Of a DNA stretch of 64,000 nt, positions 42,681 through 52,216 are shown piece by piece (within the stretch, counting starts at the first letter, position 1; every line of letters starts with the position of its first letter). A program made the position numbers and the translations under genes. The stretch is from CALSMU01 sp965230225 (lineage in GTDB: Bacteria > Bacteroidota > Bacteroidia > Flavobacteriales_D > Parvicellaceae): positions 124,001 to 188,000 of the forward strand of contig CBDDKM010000009.1 of NCBI GenBank assembly GCA_965230225.1, given 5' to 3'. The notes under the pieces were generated by a model that saw only the letters and a list, made by a program, of their open reading frames with translations, had not been told where the DNA came from and searched no databases.

Positions 42681-45600
42681 ATGTTATTGAAGAACTCAAT
42701 CTTACTGGCTGTTCTTGGCCTGTTTGGGAGTGCAGTTATCGCTCAGGATAACATGTATTCGACCGAGATGAAACTCGAAAAAACACACATTACCAATAAT
42801 AAAAGACTACCAGACGAACAGTTCCAACGTGAACTAAGGCATTCTGCTCCGTGGCAATATTTTTTGCAAAATAACGGAACCTGGTATGTTACTTTTAATG
42901 AAGAGAATCAAAAACCTCATAGAGCTTATGGTGAGCCTATTCCTGTATACGGAGGAACTCCTCAGCAAAAGGTAGAAAACTTTATTGCAGATAAACTACA
43001 GGATTTTAGAATACCAACTCAAGATTTGGTATTAACCGGAATTGGAGAAACCGAAAAACACATTTTTGTTAACTATAAGCAAACCTACCAGGGACTAGAA
43101 GTACTGGATAGTAGGTTTACAGCAAGATTAACTCACGACAGTAAACTGATCTTATGGGGAGCGGATGTATACAACGATATTGATGTGGCTATCCAACCTT
43201 CTTTGAGTGGGCAGGATGCGATTGCCTCGGCATCTGCAGACATTACAAATACCATTACAAATACTACTGTACAATCAGACCTTAAGGTATTGCCAATTCC
43301 TTATTTCAAGTCCATGAAGTATAAATTGGTGTATCAGGTAAATGTAGAAACCGTAACAGCATCAGGAATTCCTTCTAATTGGTATACTTTGGTTGATGCC
43401 AATAGTGGAGATGTTTTGTACAGACAAAACATGGTGATGCACTGTGGAGGAACAGGGTGTACACATGGAGCTAAAGAGGTTTGCTCGAAAGACGAATTTA
43501 GAAAGAGAGTAGCTGAATCTAAGATCAAGGCTGCGCTTCCTCCAGGAGATATTGAAGTAAATTTAGAAGCTACAGTATATACCAATAATCCTTCTGGAGG
43601 AACATCTGTAGTTGGATTAGGGAACCTTGATTTAACTGTTGGTGGGAACAACTACCAAACTGATGGAACCGGATTTGTGAGCACATCGGAAACCGGAACT
43701 CAAAACGCAACATTTTCTTTGGAAGGACAATGGGGAATTGTAAATAACAATGGAACAACTCCTTCATTTACTACTTCGTTAACAGCAGGTGCGCCTACCA
43801 CGGTAACATTTGATAACGATGCTATGATTGAGGAATTATGTGCTTATAATAATGTGAATCGAATTCATGATTATCACAAAACCATTCTACCGTCATTCAC
43901 TGGGATGGACTTTCAATTGCCAATTAATGTAGAAATTACACCAGCGGAGTGTAATGCATTCTATAACGGATCATCCATTAACTTTTATACTTCTAATGCT
44001 ACTTGTTACTCGTTGGCCATGGTTGCAGATGTAGTGTTTCATGAATACGGACATGGAATTAACGACAAGTTTTACCAGTCGATGGGATCGAACTTCTCTA
44101 ATGGAGCTATGAACGAAGGTTATGCAGATGTATGGGCCTTTGCAGAAATGGAAGATCCAATTCTTGGAGATGGTAATGACCCTGCCGATCCTACAGCTTC
44201 TATTAGAAGGTATGATACACTTGGTAAAGTATACCCGATTGATATTGTAGCAGAAGTACACGCAGATGGTGAGATCATTGCAGGAGCATGGTGGGATTTA
44301 TACTTGTTATTAGGGAACGACATGGCAACCACTATGGATTTATTTGCTCAATCTTTTCCAGGGTTGCAAGCTGCTACCTTTAACGGAAACGAAGGACAAG
44401 CTTATACCGAAGTATTGTTGGATGTTTTGATGGCAGATGATGATGACGGGGATATTACGAATGGAACTCCAAATGGAGTAGAAATTGTGGAAGCTTTTGA
44501 CATGCATGGAATTACCTTGGTTTCAAATGCAGAATTGGTGCACACGGCTGTGGAAGAAGAATTGCAGAATACAGGAATCGATATTGTAGCTGATCTTTCG
44601 TTAAACTTCCCGTGGACAGATTATTTAGATGGTGTAAAATGTTTCTACAAAATCAATACTTCATCTACCTGGAATGAGATTACTCTTTCCAATACTACAG
44701 GAAACACGTACGAAGGACAAATTCCTGGTCAGCCGGAAGGAACACTGGTTTCTTATTACCTAGGAGCTGAAGACATTAATAACAAGCTTTCTGCGGTAGT
44801 TCCAGTTGGAGCTGAGGCGGATGACCCTAATTTACCATACTATATTTTAGTAGATATGGATATGGTAGGGTTTGATGATATGGGAGATAACCAGGCAGAT
44901 TTTGGTAACTGGACCGCTGGATTACCATCAGATAATGCTACTACAGGACAATGGGAGTTAGCTATACCGCTTGGTTCGTGGGGTACTCCAGGAGATAATT
45001 CTACTATGGCTGCACCGGATCATCAACACACTCCAAATGGAGATATCTGTTATGTAACAGAACGTGGAGCATCTGCCTCTGATGGGATTGGTGTAGCAGA
45101 TGTTGATGGAGGAACAACTACTTTGATTTCGAGTGTAATTGATCTTTCCGGTTATGACAACCCGGTGGTTACTTATTATAGATGGTATACCAATAACCCT
45201 CCAACAGGAGCCAACCCTAATGCCGATTGGTGGCAGGTAGCTGTTTCTGATGATGGTGGAAATACCTGGGTTAGAATTGAGGATACTAAAGTGTCAGACA
45301 GAAGCTGGAGAAGAAATGCAGCTCGTGTGGCGGATTATGTAAACATTACTAATCAGTTCCAGATCAAGTACAATGTATCGGATTCTTTACGTCCGGGACA
45401 AAACCTGGATGGAGGTAGTTTGGTAGAAGGAGCTCTAGATGATTTTGCCATTTGGGATAACTTTAGTGATGTTGGAGTAGAGGAAGTAGAGTTGAACTTC
45501 TCAGTTTACCCAAATCCATCTTCTGGTAATTTGTTTGTTCAAATGAGTGCAGTATCCAATGAAGAAACAACGGTAAAAGTATTGGATAAAACAGGAAGAA

Positions 45601-45734
45601 TGGTTAAGGCCATCACTGTTGTTGCCGGAACGCACCAAATGAACATCGATCTCTCCGATTTAAGTTCAGGAATGTACTTTGTTGAACTCCAGAGAGGAGA
45701 AATGAAGAGAACTAAAAAAGTGACTAAGCTTTAA
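42681..45734 (+). CDS. Secreted M36/fungalysin-type metalloprotease with T9SS sorting domain
   Basis: An exported zinc protease of 1017 residues. Signal peptide MLLKNSILLAVLGLFGSAVIAQ, then an FTP-like propeptide region (about 80-240, LTGIGETEKHIFVNYKQTYQGL), the zinc-binding site FHEYGHGIND (H453, E454, H457) and the third ligand in MNEGYADVWAFAE (about E479). Beta-rich regions follow (ISSVIDLSGYDNP, WWQVAVSDDGGNTW), and a type A T9SS C-terminal domain (FSVYPNPSSGNLFVQ, SSGMYFVELQRGEMKRTKKV). The frame extends to TTG at 42645, but ATG at 42681 matches the signal peptide. It is followed by an intrinsic terminator. Likely a surface or secreted protein-degrading enzyme. Confidence 0.92.
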   Translation: MLLKNSILLAVLGLFGSAVIAQDNMYSTEMKLEKTHITNNKRLPDEQFQRELRHSAPWQYFLQNNGTWYVTFNEENQKPHRAYGEPIPVYGGTPQQKVENFIADKLQDFRIPTQDLVLTGIGETEKHIFVNYKQTYQGLEVLDSRFTARLTHDSKLILWGADVYNDIDVAIQPSLSGQDAIASASADITNTITNTTVQSDLKVLPIPYFKSMKYKLVYQVNVETVTASGIPSNWYTLVDANSGDVLYRQNMVMHCGGTGCTHGAKEVCSKDEFRKRVAESKIKAALPPGDIEVNLEATVYTNNPSGGTSVVGLGNLDLTVGGNNYQTDGTGFVSTSETGTQNATFSLEGQWGIVNNNGTTPSFTTSLTAGAPTTVTFDNDAMIEELCAYNNVNRIHDYHKTILPSFTGMDFQLPINVEITPAECNAFYNGSSINFYTSNATCYSLAMVADVVFHEYGHGINDKFYQSMGSNFSNGAMNEGYADVWAFAEMEDPILGDGNDPADPTASIRRYDTLGKVYPIDIVAEVHADGEIIAGAWWDLYLLLGNDMATTMDLFAQSFPGLQAATFNGNEGQAYTEVLLDVLMADDDDGDITNGTPNGVEIVEAFDMHGITLVSNAELVHTAVEEELQNTGIDIVADLSLNFPWTDYLDGVKCFYKINTSSTWNEITLSNTTGNTYEGQIPGQPEGTLVSYYLGAEDINNKLSAVVPVGAEADDPNLPYYILVDMDMVGFDDMGDNQADFGNWTAGLPSDNATTGQWELAIPLGSWGTPGDNSTMAAPDHQHTPNGDICYVTERGASASDGIGVADVDGGTTTLISSVIDLSGYDNPVVTYYRWYTNNPPTGANPNADWWQVAVSDDGGNTWVRIEDTKVSDRSWRRNAARVADYVNITNQFQIKYNVSDSLRPGQNLDGGSLVEGALDDFAIWDNFSDVGVEEVELNFSVYPNPSSGNLFVQMSAVSNEETTVKVLDKTGRMVKAITVVAGTHQMNIDLSDLSSGMYFVELQRGEMKRTKKVTKL

Positions 45735-45756
45735 ACAAAAACGCATTTAATTATTA

Positions 45757-45788
45757 AGCCCTTTACCTTTTGGTGAAGGGCTTTTTTT
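45757..45788 (+). terminator. Intrinsic terminator after the metalloprotease
   Basis: Stem AGCCCTTTACC (45757-45767) with GGTGAAGGGCT (45772-45782), one mismatch, loop TTTT, then a T-run. Confidence 0.88.
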
Positions 45789-45857
45789 ATATCCACTATT
45801 ATTGGAATGCTAAATTGACTTAAATTTCGTAAATTCGCCATCCTTAGAATTCAGAAA

Positions 45858-46031
45858 ATGAGCGATCAAGAAATAGAAAAAGTAAAATTAGATATTCCGG
45901 CAACGGGTTCTTTAGGTTTACTGGCATTGGGAGATGTTGGGTTAAAAGCCTGGAGAAAAAAACGTGCTGAAGTGAAGAAGCAAAATATGTCTAACCGAGA
46001 GAACAAAGGAAATGGGGAAAAGACTAGCTAA
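45858..46031 (+). CDS. Conserved-looking small protein (57 aa) upstream of the AlkP-sulfotransferase gene
   Basis: Found by reading the frame; too short for the ORF cut-off. The product is 57 residues: a charged N terminus (MSDQEIEKVKL), a hydrophobic/small segment IPATGSLGLLALGDVGLKAW, then a strongly basic and polar tail (RKKRAEVKKQ). The middle might sit in or at a membrane. The stop lies inside the next gene, giving a 20-nt overlap, so the two are very likely translationally coupled. No family recognised. Possible membrane tether or partner of the fusion protein; not demonstrated. Confidence 0.6.
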   Translation: MSDQEIEKVKLDIPATGSLGLLALGDVGLKAWRKKRAEVKKQNMSNRENKGNGEKTS

Positions 46032-48636
46032 GAAAGTATTGGTAATCGGTTGGGATGCGGCCGAATGGAAAGTAATTAACCCCCTAATTGCTCAAGGAAA
46101 AATGCCAACGTTGGCAAAATTCATTTCGGAAGGAGCTTGTGGAACGATTAAAACACTAGATCCTCCATTATCTCCAATGCTGTGGACCTCTATGGCTACA
46201 GGATATAGAGCAGATAAACACGGAATTACCGGGTTTGTGGAGCCGTTGGCCGACAATTCAGGGATGCGTCCTGTAACATCAACTTCTCGTAAAACCAGAG
46301 CCATTTGGAACATCTTACACAACGAAGGATTAAAATCTAATGTGGTAGCATGGTGGCCGAGTAATCCGGCAGAACCAATTAATGGGGTAATGGTTTCTAA
46401 TCATTATCAGGTGGCGAATAAACCGCTTAGCGAGGAGTGGGAAATGCCAGATGGAACCATCTATCCGGAGAGCATGATCGATGAGCTGAAAGATTTGAGG
46501 GTTCATCCGGGAGAGTTGACAGATGCTCATATTGCTCCATTTATTCCAAACTTTAAAGACATTGACCTGGAAGAGGATAAAAAGCCAATTCAGGTAGGAA
46601 AGATTATTGCGAATGCCGCATCTGTACATGCTGCATCTACTTATTTACAAAGGGAAACAGAGTGGGATTTCATGGCTGTGTATCACGATGCCATTGATCA
46701 CTTCTGTCACCTTACCATGAAGTTTCATCCACCACTTCGTCAGGGAATACCGGAAAAGCTTTATGATAACTACAAAAATGTTGTAGAGGCCGGGTATATT
46801 TTCCACGACATGATGCTGGAGAGAACCCTAAGTATGGTGGATGATGATACCATTGTAATGATTGTATCGGATCATGGTTTCCATCCGGATCATTTAAGAC
46901 CAAAATTCTTCGTTAAAGAACCTGCAGCTCCTGCACAGGAACACAGCCCATTTGGTATTGTTTGTATGCGCGGACCGGGAATTAAGAAAGGAGCTAGAAT
47001 TCACGGAGCATCTATTTTAGATGTTACTCCAACTTTACTAGCCATGTATGGATTACCTGTAGGAAAAACCATGGAAGGTAAAGTGTTGAGCGATGCTTTC
47101 GAAGAGCCGTGGGAAGAAGATTACATTGCAGATTGGGAAAGAATTAAAGGTGATTTTGGAACACACCCAAATACCTTTCAGGAGGATCCATGGGCCGCTC
47201 AGGAAGCTATGCAGCAATTAATTGATCTGGGATATATAGAAGCTCCTGGTGATGATATTGCAGAAAAGATTGACGACCTTAAAGCTGAATCGAAGTACTA
47301 TGTTGCTAGAAACTTGCTTGAAACAAAAGATGGTAAGCTAGAAGCAATTGAGATACTAGAAGAGATTTTCGAGGAGAAAAAATACGTTCGTTACGGTCAG
47401 CGATTGGCCTTTGCTTACCTGTCTCAAAAGAGATACAATAAGTGTAAAATCTTATTGGAACAACTTCGAGAAATTCAGGAGAAAGTGGAGAAGGAGGAAA
47501 GCGAAATGTCGGAAGAGGAACTATACAAGAAAAAGAATGGTTTTGTTAGAGACATTGAGCTTCCGAACTACCTTGATTTTGTAGAAGGACTGTTATTGAT
47601 GCACCTTAACAGGTCCGAAAAAGCACTTAAATTGTTCCGTGACGTAGGAGAAAGAGCTCCAGGTTCCTTAGAAGTTCAAATGAACATCGGTAAGGTGTGC
47701 TTAATGCGTCAGAAATGGGAAGAAGCAGAAGAGGCATTCATCAGAGCATTATCCATTGATGATTTGAACGCATATTCGCATCATGGACTAGGGCTTTCTT
47801 TGTTGAGAAGAGATCGATATGATGAAGCATTGGATGAGTTTTTCCTTGCAGTAGAATGTAACTATTTCTATGCTAACGCTCATTACCATATTGGAGAGAC
47901 TTTAATTAAACTAAAGCGATATGAAGATGCGGAGAATGCTTTTAAAGCTGCTGTTTCTATATCTCCAGGGATGACTAAAGCTCATAAGTGGTTAATGGAA
48001 ATTTATACCTACCATTTACCGAATGAAGAGAAACTAAAAGAGCATGAAGCTTTTGTTAGTGAGCGAATTAAAGGAGAAGTGATCATCGTGTCCGGTTTAC
48101 CAAGGTCTGGAACATCCATGATGATGCAGATAATGGATAAAGGAGGGTTCAATGTACTTACCGACAAAGTAAGAGAGGCAGATAATAATAACCCTAAAGG
48201 ATACTATGAATTTGAGCCTGTTAAGAAGCTGATGGTAGACAAGAGTTGGTTACCACAGGCGAAGGGCAAAACGGTGAAGATTATCGCTCAATTGTTACCG
48301 TTCTTACCAGCGGATTACGAATACAAAATTATCTTTATGCGTCGAGAGATGGGGGAGGTATTGCAGAGTCAGCAAATCATGTTGGGAAGAGAAAAAGATG
48401 CTAAATCCAAGGCTTTCCCAATGGGATTGAGTGAAGCTTTTGCCAAACAACTGGAAAAGGTAGAACACTGGATCGAAATGCAACCCAATGTGGAGATCAT
48501 TGACATCAATTATAAAGATGTAATTGAGAACCCGGGAGCAGAGATTGATAGAGTGATTTCTTTCCTTGGAAAGGGCGGAAACAAAGACGAAATGATGTCT
48601 GTTGTCGATAAAAACTTATATCGAAACAAAAGTTAA
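46012..48636 (+). CDS. Alkaline-phosphatase-superfamily / TPR / sulfotransferase fusion protein
   Basis: A three-part protein of 874 residues, no signal peptide. (1) Residues about 1-370: type I phosphodiesterase/nucleotide pyrophosphatase of the AlkP superfamily. VIGWDAAEW gives the first metal Asp, PPLSPMLWTSMATGYRADKHGITG the nucleophile region, YHDAIDHFCHL and VSDHGFHPD further ligands, and EHSPFGIVCMRGPG the final His. (2) Residues about 425-670: TPR units, e.g. YSHHGLGLSLLRRDRYDEAL. (3) Residues about 690-870: sulfotransferase, with VSGLPRSGTSMMMQIM (PAPS 5'-phosphosulfate loop, 693-708), NPKGYYEFE and IIFMRREMGEVLQSQ (3'-phosphate region). It may transfer or remove sulfate or phosphate groups on a shared substrate. 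Downstream of the 57-residue gene. Confidence 0.85.
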   Translation: MGKRLAKKVLVIGWDAAEWKVINPLIAQGKMPTLAKFISEGACGTIKTLDPPLSPMLWTSMATGYRADKHGITGFVEPLADNSGMRPVTSTSRKTRAIWNILHNEGLKSNVVAWWPSNPAEPINGVMVSNHYQVANKPLSEEWEMPDGTIYPESMIDELKDLRVHPGELTDAHIAPFIPNFKDIDLEEDKKPIQVGKIIANAASVHAASTYLQRETEWDFMAVYHDAIDHFCHLTMKFHPPLRQGIPEKLYDNYKNVVEAGYIFHDMMLERTLSMVDDDTIVMIVSDHGFHPDHLRPKFFVKEPAAPAQEHSPFGIVCMRGPGIKKGARIHGASILDVTPTLLAMYGLPVGKTMEGKVLSDAFEEPWEEDYIADWERIKGDFGTHPNTFQEDPWAAQEAMQQLIDLGYIEAPGDDIAEKIDDLKAESKYYVARNLLETKDGKLEAIEILEEIFEEKKYVRYGQRLAFAYLSQKRYNKCKILLEQLREIQEKVEKEESEMSEEELYKKKNGFVRDIELPNYLDFVEGLLLMHLNRSEKALKLFRDVGERAPGSLEVQMNIGKVCLMRQKWEEAEEAFIRALSIDDLNAYSHHGLGLSLLRRDRYDEALDEFFLAVECNYFYANAHYHIGETLIKLKRYEDAENAFKAAVSISPGMTKAHKWLMEIYTYHLPNEEKLKEHEAFVSERIKGEVIIVSGLPRSGTSMMMQIMDKGGFNVLTDKVREADNNNPKGYYEFEPVKKLMVDKSWLPQAKGKTVKIIAQLLPFLPADYEYKIIFMRREMGEVLQSQQIMLGREKDAKSKAFPMGLSEAFAKQLEKVEHWIEMQPNVEIIDINYKDVIENPGAEIDRVISFLGKGGNKDEMMSVVDKNLYRNKS

Positions 48637-48695
48637 AAAAAAAGTGTAAATTAGCGACCAATTATTAATCATTATTATAATCCTAAAATAACTGA

Positions 48696-49589
48696 ATGGA
48701 AATGAAAACTACTTTAGATTCCAAATTAAAAAGATACGCTGCCTTGGCTGGTGGGGTAACTGCTGCTGCTACAACAGCAAATGCTCAAATCACTTATGTA
48801 GATATCGATCCGGATGCACAGGTTACTGGTAACCAGGTAGGTATTACTCTTGATTTTGACGGAGATGGTACTGATGATGTAACATTAGCTACCATTGATA
48901 CAGTAATGACTGGTATCTATCCTTATGGAGGATACAACATTCCTTATACTTTTACTTATAAAGCAGGTGTTGCTATCGCAGGTACTGCTGCTAGCTGGAT
49001 GGCTTCTGGAACTAGTACTAGTGCTATTCCTGCAAACGTTGCTCAAGGAAACGCTATCGATTCGAACGGAGCTTTCCAGGGAGGACAAGGAGAATTAGGA
49101 ACATGGAACCAATACTATTTAGGAGCTCCATTGAATACTCAAGGAGGTCCTAACACAGGAGGAAACTTTACAGGTGTTGACGGATTCTTAGGAATGGCTT
49201 TCCAAATTGCTGGAGCTACACACTACGGATGGGTTAGATGTGAAGTAACTGCTGATGGTGAGATTCTTTCTGTAAAGAGCTACGCTTGGGAAGGAACTGC
49301 TGGAACAGGAATTAACGCAGGAGAAACTGGAAGTGGACCTGTTGGAATTGCTGATATCGAAAACTTTGCTACAGTAAACAATGTAAACAACTTAGTTACT
49401 GTTACATTGAACACTGAAGCTAACGATGTTGAAGCTGTTATTACTAACATTTCAGGACAACAAGTACACTCTGATGTTGTAACTTCTACAACTACTCAGA
49501 TTAACCTTGATGGATTCGCATCTGGAATTTACCTTGTATCTGTAAAATCAGATAAAGGAATCGTAACTAAGAGAGTATACGTTAAGTAA
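48696..49589 (+). CDS. T9SS-sorted secreted protein, paralogue 1
   Basis: A 297-residue secreted protein. N terminus MKTTLDSKLKRYAALAGGVTAAATTANAQ is an atypical long signal with an A-rich core (a start at 48702 is equally possible). Core motifs: ITYVDIDPDAQV, DFDGDGTDDVTLATID, and ATHYGWVRCEV, the last being common in secreted Bacteroidota proteins. The C terminus is a type A T9SS sorting domain (NISGQQVHSDVV, FASGIYLVSVKSDKGIVTKRVYV). Its codons are strongly biased (e.g. GGA, GCT), which may indicate high expression. The next gene encodes a paralogue. Function unknown; possibly an abundant surface or extracellular-matrix component. Confidence 0.8.
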   Translation: MEMKTTLDSKLKRYAALAGGVTAAATTANAQITYVDIDPDAQVTGNQVGITLDFDGDGTDDVTLATIDTVMTGIYPYGGYNIPYTFTYKAGVAIAGTAASWMASGTSTSAIPANVAQGNAIDSNGAFQGGQGELGTWNQYYLGAPLNTQGGPNTGGNFTGVDGFLGMAFQIAGATHYGWVRCEVTADGEILSVKSYAWEGTAGTGINAGETGSGPVGIADIENFATVNNVNNLVTVTLNTEANDVEAVITNISGQQVHSDVVTSTTTQINLDGFASGIYLVSVKSDKGIVTKRVYVK

Positions 49590-49609
49590 TACCTTTTATA
49601 TAGAATTAA

Positions 49610-49643
49610 GGCCGTTTGCTTAATTGCAAGCGGCTTTTTTTTT
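49610..49643 (+). terminator. Intrinsic terminator after T9SS paralogue 1
   Basis: Stem GCCGTTTGC (49611-49619) with GCAAGCGGC (49626-49634), one G-U pair, followed by eight or more T. Confidence 0.9.
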
Positions 49644-49702
49644 GCTTTAAGCAACTATTTTTATTTTCACCAGTCTTAAAACAAAACTATTGACCAAAAA
49701 AG

Positions 49703-50545
49703 ATGAAAAAGACTTTACTATTTTTAACTGCATTTACGTATTCCCTTACGAACTTTGCACAGGTGGTATACACGGACGTTGATCCGGATGAAGTATTAAC
49801 CGCCGCTTCCGGAAATTCAGCTACAATTGATTTTGACGGAGACATGAACCCTGAACTTGTAATTTTTGCTGATGCTGTTGATACAGTGATCACTCCTCTT
49901 ACAGTACACATTGAGGGGGTAGCATTAACTACATTAGGAAACACTGAAGTTATAGGATCTTCTTCTGTATTAGGAACAGAAACGATTATCATTGCTGATA
50001 CACTTCACCAATTGCACTCCATTGATGGTTCTGCAGCTTACGTAAACTCTTCTATGCCTTCTGTTTTTCCAGGAGTTGGTTTAGGAGTATACAGTAACAC
50101 AGTTGGACTTGGAGAAGGTAAATTCATTAACAATGGAGAACTGTACTTCGGAGTTCAGTTTGAAATTACAGGAGCTACTCACTATGGATGGGTAAGAGTA
50201 TCTGTAGCAGATCTTGCTGTTAGCGGAATCCTTTTCGATTATGCTTACGAAAGTACAGCTAATACAGCTATTCAGGCTGGAGATATGGGAAGTGGAAACT
50301 TCGTATCGGTAGAAGAAGAGCAAGCATTAGACATTAATATTTACAATGCGGGAGATCAGTTAGTACTTAAAGGGAATGACCTTTCAGGAGAGCTTTCAGT
50401 GATTAACCTAATTGGAAAAACTTTAATTAATCAAACTGTTAATCAGTCTCAAAACATTGATTTAAGTGAATTAACAGCTGGAATTTACCTGGTAAACTAT
50501 ACTCAAGGTAGCCAAACTGTAACAAAGAAAATCCTTGTGGATTAA
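49703..50545 (+). CDS. T9SS-sorted secreted protein, paralogue 2
   Basis: A 280-residue protein related to the upstream one: VVYTDVDPDEVL corresponds to ITYVDIDPDAQV, TIDFDGDMNPELVIFADAVD to the DFDGDG region, and TGATHYGWVRVSV to the same strand motif. Signal peptide MKKTLLFLTAFTYSLTNFAQ is conventional. C-terminal T9SS type A domain: SGELSVINLIGKTLINQTV and ELTAGIYLVNYTQGSQTVTKKILVD (in sections). Tandem duplication followed by divergence is likely. A terminator follows. Function unknown. Confidence 0.82.
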   Translation: MKKTLLFLTAFTYSLTNFAQVVYTDVDPDEVLTAASGNSATIDFDGDMNPELVIFADAVDTVITPLTVHIEGVALTTLGNTEVIGSSSVLGTETIIIADTLHQLHSIDGSAAYVNSSMPSVFPGVGLGVYSNTVGLGEGKFINNGELYFGVQFEITGATHYGWVRVSVADLAVSGILFDYAYESTANTAIQAGDMGSGNFVSVEEEQALDINIYNAGDQLVLKGNDLSGELSVINLIGKTLINQTVNQSQNIDLSELTAGIYLVNYTQGSQTVTKKILVD

Positions 50546-50564
50546 ACTATAAAACTCATCTATG

Positions 50565-50597
50565 AAAGCCCTGGTCTTTGGATCAGGGCTTTTTTTA
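50565..50597 (+). terminator. Intrinsic terminator after T9SS paralogue 2
   Basis: Stem AAAGCCCTG (50565-50573) with CAGGGCTTT (50584-50592), loop of 10 nt, then a T-run. It reaches the 3' end of convergent nnr. Confidence 0.88.
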
Positions 50598-52067
50598 TTC
50601 TGTAAAAAGATGATTGATAATATCGGAGGCAATAATTCTTCTTTCTCCTCCGTGGTTGGCTGCAACATCTCCAGCTAATCCGTGATGATATACCCCAATA
50701 ATAGCAGCTTTTTCTGAGGAGTATCCTTGTGCAACTAAAGAAGTGATCACTCCAGTTAGTACATCTCCACTTCCTGCTGTTCCCATACCGGGGTTTCCGG
50801 TAGAGTTAAAGTATACCGTTCCGGAGGGCAAAGCTATACTGGTGTGCATTCCTTTTCTGATAATAACCAGTTGGTGTTTAACAGCGTTTTCTAATTGTAC
50901 CCGAATGGCATCCATTGAACTCTCTGTTTTTCCGAACAATCTTTCAAATTCTTTTGGATGAGGAGTTAATATACTCCCGGAGGGAATATGTTCTAACCAT
51001 TGTCTTTCTGCTATGATGTTCAATGCATCGGCATCAAGCACCAAAGGAACAGTGCTGGTTTGCAACAAATGAAGCAACATTTCTGCTGTTTTATCATCAG
51101 TACCAAGTCCGGGACCAATACCTATGGCATTATACCCATCTAGCTCTGGAATAGAAGTATTTAAATTGGCATTGATGTCTACCGATACCATGGCTTCAGG
51201 TAGAGCAGTTTGAATAATGTCATTACCAGAAGATGGAACACGACAGGTTAATAAACCACAACCTGATCTTAAAGCTGCTTTAGCACTTAATATACAGGCT
51301 CCCATTTTACCTTTGCTTCCTGCAATAAGTAAAGCATGTCCGAAAGTGCCTTTGTGGGCAAATTTGTTGTATGGTTTTAATTCTATGTCGGAGTCTTTTA
51401 TAAACTGCCAGTTACACTTTGTTTCGTTGGCGTATGCTTCCGTTAAACCAATGTCTACACATTGAATGGCTTTAGCATAGTTATAGCTTTCAGGAAATAA
51501 AAAAGAGCGCTTTGGTATTTGAAAAGATATTACTTCATCTGCTTCAAAAATGGTTCCTTCAAAGTTTAAGCTGTCACAAAACATTCCTGAGGGAATGTCA
51601 ATAGCAACTTTAACTCCTTTCAATTCGTTCATTTTATTCACCAAATTGGCAAAGAACCCGGTTAAAGGTCGGGTAAGACCAGAACCAAACAGTCCATCTA
51701 TAATTACATCCCGATCTTCCGTTTCGAGAATAGAATTTATATCACTTTCTTCATGAATTTCTGTATCTACATTAATCAATCTTAGATTAGTACCACAATC
51801 CATCGAAATGTTGTTGTTGGGGTTACAGAAGTAAATGTGAACTTCGTAATTGAGTTCTTTAAGTAATCTTCCAATGGCGAGTCCATCACCACCATTATTT
51901 CCTGCACCCGAAAAGATATATATCTTTTGATTAGGGTGAAAATTGCCCACCAACCAATCTACAAAAGCCTTGCTGGCTCTTTCCATAAGGTCGATGGATT
52001 TTATGGGTTCGTTAACAATGGTGTATTGGTCCCATTCTCTAATTTGTGCTGCGGTAAATAGCTTCAT
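50595..52067 (-). CDS. nnr: Bifunctional NAD(P)HX epimerase/dehydratase
   Basis: A 490-residue metabolite-repair enzyme (YjeF). The N-terminal half is the epimerase NnrE (GAGNNGGDGLAIGRLL, residues about 54-69, and DGLFGSGLTRPL). The C-terminal half is the ADP/ATP-dependent dehydratase NnrD (GKMGACILSAKAALRSGCGLL, GPGLGTDDKTAEML, VLDADALNI, LTPHPKEFERL, NPGMGTAGSGDVLTG). It restores hydrated NAD(P)H. Cytoplasmic. An exact -7 box is found 23 nt upstream. Convergent with the T9SS paralogues. Confidence 0.95.
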   Translation of the reverse strand: MKLFTAAQIREWDQYTIVNEPIKSIDLMERASKAFVDWLVGNFHPNQKIYIFSGAGNNGGDGLAIGRLLKELNYEVHIYFCNPNNNISMDCGTNLRLINVDTEIHEESDINSILETEDRDVIIDGLFGSGLTRPLTGFFANLVNKMNELKGVKVAIDIPSGMFCDSLNFEGTIFEADEVISFQIPKRSFLFPESYNYAKAIQCVDIGLTEAYANETKCNWQFIKDSDIELKPYNKFAHKGTFGHALLIAGSKGKMGACILSAKAALRSGCGLLTCRVPSSGNDIIQTALPEAMVSVDINANLNTSIPELDGYNAIGIGPGLGTDDKTAEMLLHLLQTSTVPLVLDADALNIIAERQWLEHIPSGSILTPHPKEFERLFGKTESSMDAIRVQLENAVKHQLVIIRKGMHTSIALPSGTVYFNSTGNPGMGTAGSGDVLTGVITSLVAQGYSSEKAAIIGVYHHGLAGDVAANHGGERRIIASDIINHLFTE

Positions 52068-52090
52068 AGGGTGTTTAGGTTTTTTCTAAT

Positions 52091-52098
52091 CAAATATA
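52091..52098 (-). promoter_or_regulatory. -7 promoter box TATATTTG for nnr
   Basis: Exact TAnnTTTG match on the minus strand, 23 nt before the nnr ATG at 52067. Confidence 0.42.
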
Positions 52099-52216
52099 CG
52101 GCTTACGGCGTTGATATTAAGTTAAATTAACATTCCACCTTTTATTTTTTAACAAAATTCATTCTGATCGCTTGTAACAAAGCATTTCCTTTGTCATTAT
52201 ACCTAAACCGAAAGCC

